Shown: piece by piece, positions 57,894 through 64,000 of the stretch
How the letters are laid out: the number at the start of each line of letters is the position of its first letter
Position numbering within the stretch: the first letter of the stretch is position 1
NCBI RefSeq assembly: GCF_042681025.1
Contig: NZ_JBHUER010000002.1
Coordinates: 186,001-250,000, forward strand
Origin: Methylopila henanensis
GTDB lineage: Bacteria; Pseudomonadota; Alphaproteobacteria; Rhizobiales; Methylopilaceae
DNA: 64,000 nucleotides
Direction of reading: 5' to 3'
The notes under the pieces: model-generated
What the model was told of the DNA's origin: nothing
Seen by the model: the letters and a program-made list of their open reading frames with translations, nothing else
Databases searched by the model: none
Program-made: the position numbers and the translations under genes

Positions 57894-58196
57894 CTACAGT
57901 CCGAACGCCCGCAGCGCGACGACCGTCACCACGCCGACCGCGATGACGCCGAGCAGCGGCAGTCGCGTCGCGGCCACGGCGGCGGCGAGCGCGGCGATGG
58001 TTTCCGCCCCGCCGGTCGCGAGCGCGGAGGGGGCGATCAGCGCGACCAGCACCGCCGGCGGCACCGCGTTGAACGCCGCCTGCGCCCGCGGGCTGAGCTT
58101 GAGGCGTCCCCCGAGCAGCACGCCCGAGATCCGGGTCGCGTAGGTGATCGACGCCATGACCAGGATGGCGAGCAGGGTCCAGGGATCGACGCTCAT
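57894..58196 (-). CDS. azlD: AzlD-type branched-chain amino acid transport protein
   Basis: A 100-residue, four-span membrane protein with LLAILVMASITYATRISG and FNAVPPAVLVALIAPSAL, as in AzlD/YgaH. It works with AzlC as an exporter of branched-chain amino acids or analogues. The start at 58196 overlaps the azlC stop by 4 bp. Confidence 0.9.
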   Translation of the reverse strand: MSVDPWTLLAILVMASITYATRISGVLLGGRLKLSPRAQAAFNAVPPAVLVALIAPSALATGGAETIAALAAAVAATRLPLLGVIAVGVVTVVALRAFGL

Positions 58197-58894
58197 GCGA
58201 GCGCTCCCTCCTCGTTCTCGCCCGCAAGCGCGCAGGCCGTCGCGACGCCCGCGGCTGCGCCGGCCGCGACGTGCCAGGGCGCGCCGACGCCGAGGTAGGC
58301 CGCCGCCGAGGCGAGCCCGCTCGCGGCGACCACCGCCATGCCGCCCGGCCCGCGCACGAAGGCCGCCGCGAGACCGATGAACAGCGCGGTGAAGGCGAAG
58401 TCCGCGCCGTAGATTCCGGGATCGCCGAGCATCGCGCCGCCGATAGCCCCGAGCGTGGTCGTCGTCACCCAGTTGATCCAGAGCGTCGCGCCCATGGTGA
58501 TGAAGTAGGCCGGCGTCAGCGTCCGCTCCGCCGCGCGGCGTTCGCCGAGCGCCCAGTTCTCGTCGGACATGACATAGAAGCCGAGCATCTTCTGCCACCA
58601 GGCGAAGGCCCCGGTCCGGCGGGCGAGCGACGTGCTCATCAGCACGTGGCGGGCGTCGATCAGCGCGGTCGAGACCGCCAGCGCGAGGATCGGCGCGGGA
58701 TGGACCCAGAGCTCGACCGCCGCGAGCTGCGCGCCGCCGGCGCAGACGAAGCCGGACATCAGCGCCACCTCGGCCGGCGTGAGCCCCTTGGACGCCATCA
58801 GCGCCCCGAACAGCAAGCCGATGGGAATCGCCGCGATCGCCGCGGGAGCGATGTCCCTCAGTCCGTCGCGGACCTCCCGCAGCCCGGCCGTCAC
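58193..58894 (-). CDS. azlC: AzlC-family branched-chain amino acid exporter
   Basis: A 233-residue membrane protein: REVRDGLRDIAPAAIAAIPI, ALMSGFVCAGGAQLAAVELW (substrate loop typical of AzlC) and IDARHVLMSTSLARR. The start is GTG at 58894, overlapping the ligA stop as GTGA; this matches the azlC family start better than the long upstream frame. Partner of azlD downstream. Confidence 0.88.
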   Translation of the reverse strand: MTAGLREVRDGLRDIAPAAIAAIPIGLLFGALMASKGLTPAEVALMSGFVCAGGAQLAAVELWVHPAPILALAVSTALIDARHVLMSTSLARRTGAFAWWQKMLGFYVMSDENWALGERRAAERTLTPAYFITMGATLWINWVTTTTLGAIGGAMLGDPGIYGADFAFTALFIGLAAAFVRGPGGMAVVAASGLASAAAYLGVGAPWHVAAGAAAGVATACALAGENEEGALA

Positions 58895-61020
58895 CCGCCC
58901 TCGCCCACGCGCGCGAGCCATTCGTCCTCGGTCAGGGTCTCGATCCCGAGCTCCCTGGCCTTGGCGAGCTTCGAGCCCGCGCCGGGGCCGGCGACGACGA
59001 GATCGGTCTTCTTCGAGACCGATCCCGCCACCTTGGCGCCGAGCCGCTCGGCCATGGCCTTGGCCTCGTCGCGGGTCATGCGCTCGAGCGTTCCGGTGAA
59101 CACGACGGTGAGGCCCGCGACGGGCGTGTCGGAGGCCGCCGCCGGCATCGGCGACGGCGTCAGCTCCTTCAGCAGGGCGTCGAGCGGCGGGTCGTTTTTC
59201 GGCTCCTGGAAGAAGTCGACCACGGCCTGCGCGACCACCGCGCCGACGCCGTCGATGTCGATCATCTCGCGCCAGGCGTCGTCGCCCTTGTCGCCCTTGA
59301 CCGCGGGATCGGGCGGCGTCGCGGCGCGCGCCGTCTCGCGCAGGGCGTCGATCGTGGCGAAGTGGCGGAGCAGCCGCTTGGCGTTGATCTCGCCCACGTG
59401 GCGGATGCCGAGGCCGTAGAGCACCCGGTTCACCTCGCGCGAGCGGGCCTCCTCGATCGCGGCGAACAGGTTTGCGGCGGAAGTTTCGCCCCAGCCCTCG
59501 CGGTTCTTCAGCCGGGTCAGCCGGCCGGGCTGCTCGTCGCGCGCCTTCAGGGTGAAGATGTCCGCGGGCTCGCGCACCTCGCCGGCCTCGTAGAACGCCT
59601 CGATCTGCTTCTCGCCGAGGCCTTCGATGTCCATGGCGTTGCGCGAGACGAAATGCCGGAGCCGCTCGACCGCCTGCGCGCGGCAGATCAGGCCGCCGGT
59701 GCAGCGCCAGACCACCTCGCCCTCCTCGCGCGCCACGTGGCTGCCGCAGACGGGACATTCACGGGGGAACGCGAACGCCGGACCCCTGCCCTCGCGGTCG
59801 GGGTCCGTCACCCGCACGACCTGCGGGATGACGTCGCCGGCGCGCTGGACGACGACCGTGTCGCCCACGCGCACGTCCTTGCGGGCGATCTCGTCCTCGT
59901 TGTGGAGCGTCGCGTTCGAGACCACGACGCCGCCGACGGTGACGGGCCTGAGCTTCGCGACCGGCGTCAGCGCGCCGGTGCGGCCGACCTGGATCTCGAT
60001 GCCTTCGAGCACGGTCGTCGCCTGCTCGGCCGGGAACTTGTGGGCGATCGCCCAGCGCGGGCTGCGCGACACGAAGCCGAGGCGGCGCTGCAGGTCGAGC
60101 CGGTCCACCTTGTAGACGACGCCGTCGATGTCGTAGCCGAGACTCGCCCGCCGCTCCTCGATCGCGTGGTAATGCGCGATCAGCTCCTCCGCGGTCGCGA
60201 ACACCCGCATCAGCTCGTTGGTGGCGAAGCCCCAGCTCCGCAGCTTGTCCACCATGCCCTTCTGGGTGTCGGCCGGAACCGCGCTCGCCTCGCCCCAGGC
60301 GTAGGCGAAGAAACGGAGCGGACGCTCGGCGGTGATCTTCGGGTCGAGCTGGCGCAGGCTGCCGGCCGCGGCGTTGCGCGGATTGGCGAAGACGGGCTTG
60401 CCGGCCTCGGTCTGGCGCTCGTTCAGCGCCCTGAAGTCGGCGTGGGACATGTAGACCTCGCCGCGCACCTCGATCACGTCGGGGACGTCGGCGCCCGTCA
60501 GGCGGTCCGGCACGTCGGCGATGGTGCGGAGGTTCGGCGTGACGTCCTCGCCCACCGTCCCGTCCCCGCGGGTCGCGCCGCGCACGAACCGGCCGTTCTC
60601 GTAGCGCAGCGAGGCCGAAAGCCCGTCGATCTTGGGCTCGGCCGAGACCGGCAGCTCCTGCGCCGGCTTCAGGTCGAGGAAGCGGCGGACGCGGGCGATG
60701 AACTCGGCCACGTCCTCATCGGAGAAGGCGTTGGCGAGCGAGAGCATCGGCACGGCGTGCCGCACCTTGGCGAAGGCGTCGGAGGGCGCAGCGCCCACCG
60801 TCTCCGTCGGGCTGTCCGGCGTCTTCAGCTCGGGAAACTGCGCCTCCAGCGCCTCCAGCCGTCGGCGCAGCTCGTCATACGCGGCGTCGGAGACCGTGGG
60901 CGCGTCGTCCTGATAGTAGCGCCTGTCGTGCCCGCGGATCTCGTCGGCCAGCCGCGCGTGCTCGGCCGCCGCGTCGGGCAGCGACGGCGGAAGCTCGCCG
61001 CCTGTCGGATCCGCCATCAC
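58891..61020 (-). CDS. ligA: NAD-dependent DNA ligase
   Basis: A 709-residue LigA. N-terminal Ia domain YYQDDAPTVSDAAYDELRRRL (NMN site), adenylation Lys130 in EPKIDGLSASL, OB fold, zinc finger CPVCGSH...CTGGLIC, helix-hairpin-helix repeats, and a C-terminal BRCT (VVFTGTLERMTRDEAKAMAE). Seals nicks in replication and repair. Overlaps recN by 4 bp upstream. Confidence 0.98.
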   Translation of the reverse strand: MMADPTGGELPPSLPDAAAEHARLADEIRGHDRRYYQDDAPTVSDAAYDELRRRLEALEAQFPELKTPDSPTETVGAAPSDAFAKVRHAVPMLSLANAFSDEDVAEFIARVRRFLDLKPAQELPVSAEPKIDGLSASLRYENGRFVRGATRGDGTVGEDVTPNLRTIADVPDRLTGADVPDVIEVRGEVYMSHADFRALNERQTEAGKPVFANPRNAAAGSLRQLDPKITAERPLRFFAYAWGEASAVPADTQKGMVDKLRSWGFATNELMRVFATAEELIAHYHAIEERRASLGYDIDGVVYKVDRLDLQRRLGFVSRSPRWAIAHKFPAEQATTVLEGIEIQVGRTGALTPVAKLRPVTVGGVVVSNATLHNEDEIARKDVRVGDTVVVQRAGDVIPQVVRVTDPDREGRGPAFAFPRECPVCGSHVAREEGEVVWRCTGGLICRAQAVERLRHFVSRNAMDIEGLGEKQIEAFYEAGEVREPADIFTLKARDEQPGRLTRLKNREGWGETSAANLFAAIEEARSREVNRVLYGLGIRHVGEINAKRLLRHFATIDALRETARAATPPDPAVKGDKGDDAWREMIDIDGVGAVVAQAVVDFFQEPKNDPPLDALLKELTPSPMPAAASDTPVAGLTVVFTGTLERMTRDEAKAMAERLGAKVAGSVSKKTDLVVAGPGAGSKLAKARELGIETLTEDEWLARVGEGG

Positions 61021-62687
61021 GCCGCGCCTTCGAGCAGGCGCGCGGCGGCGGCCCGCGCCTCCTCCGTCACCGAGGCGCCGGCCAGCATGCGCGCGATCTC
61101 CTCGCGCCGCTCGGGCGCGCCGAGGCCGGCGACCCGCGTCGCGACGCGGACTTCGCCCGCGGCCTGCGCCTTGGAGATGAGGAAATGCCGGTCGGCGCGC
61201 GCCGCCACCTGCGGGGCGTGGGTGACGGACAGCACCTGGACTGCGCGGGCGAGCCGGGCGAGCCGCGCGCCGATCGCGTCCGCCACGGCGCCGCCGACGC
61301 CGGTGTCGATCTCGTCGAACACCAGCGTGGGCGCGGAGCCGCGATCGGCGAGCGCCACCTTCAGCGCCAGCATGAAGCGCGACAGCTCGCCGCCGGAGGC
61401 GATCTTCGCGAGCGGACCTGCGCGCGTGCCCGGATTGGTCTGGACCCAGAACTCGACGCGGTCGACGCCGTCGGGGCCGGCGAGAGACGGATCGGTCGCG
61501 ATCTCGGTCATGAACCGGGCGCGCTCGAGCTTGAGATCCGGCAGCTCCGCCATGACCGCGGCGTCGAGCGTCGCCGCAGCGGCGCGGCGCCGGCCGCTCA
61601 GCGCCGAGGCGGCTTCCGCGTAAGCCTGCTCGGCGGCGCGGGCTTCTTCCGTCAGGACCTTCAGGCGCTCCTCGCCGGCGTCGAGCGCCGCGAGCTCGTC
61701 GCGAAAGCGCGCGGCGAGCGCCGGGAGCCCGTCGACCGGCGTGTCGTGCTTGCGCGAGGCGGCGCGCAGCGCGAACAGCCGCTCCTCGATCCGCTCCAGC
61801 TCGCGCGGGTCGAAGGCGGTCGCCTCGATCGCGGCCTTGAGATGCGCCTCGCCCTCGTCGAGCGCGAGCAGCGCCGCGTCGAGCGCCTTGATCGCGGGCT
61901 CGACCAGTTCGGGCGAGGCCGCGGCGCGGCGCTCCAGCCGGCGGATGGCGTTGGCGATGGTGGTGACCGGCGACGAACCGCCGGCGACCGCCTCATGGGC
62001 CTCGTTCAAGTCCTCCGCCGCCTTCTCCGCCCGCATCATCGCGGAGCGGCGCTCGGCCAGCGCCTGCTCTTCGCCGGGCTCCGGAGCGAGCGCGGCGAGC
62101 TCATCGCTGGCGTGGCGCAGGAAGTCGGCCTCGCGCCGCGCCGCCTCGACCTGCGCCGTGTGCTCCTCGAGCGCCTTCGCGGCCGCGCGCCGGCGCCGCC
62201 AGCGCTCGGAAACGGCCGCGGCTTCGGCCGTGAGACCGCCGAAGCCATCGAGCAGCGCGCGGTGCGCGGCCGGATCGACCAGCGCGCGATCGTCGTGCTG
62301 GCCGTGGATCTCGACAAGCGTCGCGCCCAGCGCGCGCAGCGCGTTGGCGCTCACCGGCTGGTCGTTGACGAAGGCGCGCGTGCGCCCGTCGCGGGCCTGC
62401 ACGCGGCGCAGAATCAGGTCGCCGTCGTCGGGAATGTCCTGCTCGCGCAGCAGGGCGCGCGCGGGATGGTCGACCGCGAGGTCGAACACGGCGGTCACCT
62501 GCCCCTGCTGCTCGCCCTCGCGGACGAGCCCGCCGTCGCCACGGCCGCCAAGCGCGAGCGAGACCGCGTCGAGCACGATCGATTTGCCCGCGCCGGTCTC
62601 CCCTGTCATGACCGACAGCCCGGCGTCGAAATCGACGTCGAGCCGGTCGATCAGGACGATGTCGCGGATCGAAAGCCGTGCGAGCAC
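61017..62687 (-). CDS. recN: DNA repair protein RecN
   Basis: A 556-residue SMC-like ATPase. Walker A MTGETGAGKSIVLDAV at residues 28-43, QHDDRALVDPAAH after the first lobe, coiled coil in the middle (RRREADFLRHASDELAAL), signature LSRFMLALK near residue 460 and Walker B TLVFDEIDTGVGG. Acts in double-strand break repair. In the usual alphaproteobacterial order bamD-recN-ligA. Confidence 0.97.
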   Translation of the reverse strand: MLARLSIRDIVLIDRLDVDFDAGLSVMTGETGAGKSIVLDAVSLALGGRGDGGLVREGEQQGQVTAVFDLAVDHPARALLREQDIPDDGDLILRRVQARDGRTRAFVNDQPVSANALRALGATLVEIHGQHDDRALVDPAAHRALLDGFGGLTAEAAAVSERWRRRRAAAKALEEHTAQVEAARREADFLRHASDELAALAPEPGEEQALAERRSAMMRAEKAAEDLNEAHEAVAGGSSPVTTIANAIRRLERRAAASPELVEPAIKALDAALLALDEGEAHLKAAIEATAFDPRELERIEERLFALRAASRKHDTPVDGLPALAARFRDELAALDAGEERLKVLTEEARAAEQAYAEAASALSGRRRAAAATLDAAVMAELPDLKLERARFMTEIATDPSLAGPDGVDRVEFWVQTNPGTRAGPLAKIASGGELSRFMLALKVALADRGSAPTLVFDEIDTGVGGAVADAIGARLARLARAVQVLSVTHAPQVAARADRHFLISKAQAAGEVRVATRVAGLGAPERREEIARMLAGASVTEEARAAAARLLEGAA

Positions 62688-62714
62688 GGGATTACTCCGC
62701 GAGCGCTGTTCGCC

Positions 62715-63587
62715 TCAGCCGGTGACGCCGCGGAAGGCGCGGCTGATCCAGGAGCCGGTGTTCTCCTGGGCCTGCTGGACGCCGCCCTGGTTCATCAGCG
62801 CGTAGGAGCGCTTGTACCACTCGCTGTCGGGGAAGTTGTGGCCGAGAATCGCGGCGGCCGTCTGCGCCTCGGCCGCGATGCCGAGCGCGAGATAGGCCTC
62901 GACGAGGCGGTGCAACGCCTCCTCGATGTGGCGCGTCTGCTGGTACTGGCTCACGACCACGCGGAAGCGGTTGATCGCGCCGGTGTAGTCGCGGCGCGCG
63001 AGGTAGAATCGCCCGACCTGCATCTCCTTGCCGGCGAGCTGGTCGCGGGCGATCTGCATCTTCTTGCGGGCTTCGGCGGCGTACTCGCTCTCCGGCCAGC
63101 GGCGCTGCACCTCGTCGAAGGCGGCGATCGCCTTGGCGGTGCGCTCCTGGTCGCGGCTGATGTCCGGAACCTGATTGTAGTAGGACATGCCGATCAGATA
63201 CTGCGCATAGGCCGCGTCAGGGCTGGTCGGATGAAGCTGGACGTAGCGATTGCCGTTGGTGATCGCTTCCGTGTAGTTGCCGCTGCGGTAGTTGGCGTAG
63301 GTCGTCATCAGCACCGACTTGCGGCCCCACTCGGTGTAGGGGTGCTGGCGGTCGACTTCGGCGAACTTCTTCTTCGCCTCGTCATACGAGCCCGCGTTCA
63401 GGTAGCCGAGGCCCTCGTTGTAGAGCTTGTCGGCGGGCTCGTCAGGCGCGAACTCTTCCTTGTTGGAATTGAAGTAGGAGCAGCCGGCCAGCGGCGCCAC
63501 GAGCGGCAGAGCGACGGCGAGAAGCAGCGCGCTCCTCAGTCCGCGCCCCCGCGCGGAAGACGGGTGTGAGGGCGTACGCAGCGACAT
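62715..63587 (-). CDS. bamD: outer membrane protein assembly factor BamD
   Basis: A 290-residue lipoprotein: signal peptide with lipobox LAGC (segment LLLAVALPLVAPLAGC), then TPR-type repeats NEGLGYLNAGSYDEAKKKFAEV, YTEAITNGNRYVQLHP, RTAKAIAAFDEVQRRWPESE. Member of the BAM complex. The ATG at 63587 (MSLRTPSH) keeps the signal peptide near the N terminus; 63620 is an alternative. Between lpxC and recN as usual. Confidence 0.95.
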   Translation of the reverse strand: MSLRTPSHPSSARGRGLRSALLLAVALPLVAPLAGCSYFNSNKEEFAPDEPADKLYNEGLGYLNAGSYDEAKKKFAEVDRQHPYTEWGRKSVLMTTYANYRSGNYTEAITNGNRYVQLHPTSPDAAYAQYLIGMSYYNQVPDISRDQERTAKAIAAFDEVQRRWPESEYAAEARKKMQIARDQLAGKEMQVGRFYLARRDYTGAINRFRVVVSQYQQTRHIEEALHRLVEAYLALGIAAEAQTAAAILGHNFPDSEWYKRSYALMNQGGVQQAQENTGSWISRAFRGVTG

Positions 63588-63747
63588 CGAAGGCCTCTCG
63601 AGCGTCTGAACCGGCATTGATTCCCCGAACGGCCGCCCCTGTCGGCGCGACCACGAAGCCGTCATCAAACAGACGGCCGCGATGCAGTCTATAGCCGAAT
63701 CGGCCGGCGCGCGCCAAGGCGCGACCGGCCGATGCATGGGGAACACG

Positions 63748-64000
63748 TCAGGCGGCGCGATGCCCGAAGGCCACGGCCGGATTCGCGACCAGCGCGGGCC
63801 GGCGCGCGTCGCCGCGCTCGCGCCGGGCGGGAGCCTCGGCGTCGACGATGGCGTAGGCCGTGGGATCGGCGAGCAGCGCGCCGAGCACGGCGCCGTTCAG
63901 CCTGTGGCCGCCGCAGAACGAGCGGAACCGGCCGACGAGCGGCGCGCCCGAGAGCGCCAGGTCGCCGACGGCGTCGAGCGCCTTGTGCCGCACGAACTCG
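63748..64000 (-). CDS. lpxC: UDP-3-O-acyl-N-acetylglucosamine deacetylase, C-terminal part (5' cut by window)
   Basis: The last 83 codons of LpxC: EFVRHKALDAVGDLALSGAP, then GRFRSFCGGHRLNGAVLGALL, containing the conserved His (GGHRLN) of the second metal-loop half. It carries out the committed step of lipid A synthesis. The gene continues beyond 64000. The ~160-bp space to bamD has no gene. Confidence 0.96.
   Translation of the reverse strand, partial: EFVRHKALDAVGDLALSGAPLVGRFRSFCGGHRLNGAVLGALLADPTAYAIVDAEAPARRERGDARRPALVANPAVAFGHRAA

Overview
The window is chromosomal DNA of high G+C content (third codon positions are almost all G or C) from an alphaproteobacterium, most likely a Hyphomicrobiales (Rhizobiales) member. 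This rests on the gene order lpxC-bamD-recN-ligA, the block glyA-nrdR-ribD-ribE-ribH-nusB, an ATP12-type F1 assembly chaperone, ELM1-family and PAS_5-type proteins, a periplasmic BTLCP protease, an iron-sulfur PhrB photolyase and an EcfG-like promoter. Genus cannot be fixed from sequence alone. Most of the window is housekeeping DNA with accessory blocks between; no integrase, transposase, phage gene, CRISPR array or canonical tRNA was seen.

Layout. 1-3.3 kb: tail of a surface-glycan locus (GT4, a polysialyltransferase/GT52-like enzyme, a DUF6716-like enzyme cut by the window edge). 3.4-9.0 kb: adenine deaminase, a BtuF-like binding protein, a divergent subtilase, acylphosphatase, a gamma-glutamylcyclotransferase-like protein, a GST. 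9.0-9.95 kb: a scar with a lower-GC orphan gene, a frameshifted copy of the biotinyl-domain 3' end of pccA, and an intergenic repeat. 10-18 kb: photolyase, then pccA and pccB separated by a glycosyltransferase and a membrane serine hydrolase. 18.3-24.3 kb: hydrolase-TPR protein, lipoprotein, ATP12, HAD phosphatase, patatin, hisI, folE. 24.4-27.6 kb: IscU-like scaffold, a 119-bp element with perfect 26-bp terminal inverted repeats overlapping the yidD start, yidD, thrS. 27.65-31.8 kb: a compact cassette of ELM1-like glycosyltransferase, Ddl-like ATP-grasp, MobA-like nucleotidyltransferase and a second (sugar-transfer-type) ATP-grasp. 31.8-35.7 kb: CBS protein, rhomboid, PAS, tandem PilZ and BTLCP protease. 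35.8-40.5 kb: nusB to glyA. 40.8-49.1 kb: a DeoR regulator divergent from an ABC transporter-kinase-dehydrogenase operon for a quaternary or methylated amine. 49.1-51.5 kb: a small exported protein behind an EcfG-type promoter, a CYTH-CHAD protein, and a tRNA-like RNA with its own terminator. 51.6-64 kb: gyrA, trmFO, S10 peptidase, azlCD, ligA, recN, bamD and the 3' end of lpxC.

How genes work together. The amine operon forms an import-and-breakdown unit: binding protein, ATPase and double-length permease deliver the substrate, and the choline-kinase-like and dimethylglycine/sarcosine dehydrogenase-like enzymes process it. glyA, at 39.2-40.5 kb, would share one-carbon units with that pathway and with folE. 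ribD/E/H supply flavins used by TrmFO, the photolyase and the dehydrogenase. Genes most worth follow-up are the four-gene ligase/nucleotidyltransferase cassette and the tRNA-like RNA, whose anticodon arm cannot form a normal decoding loop.
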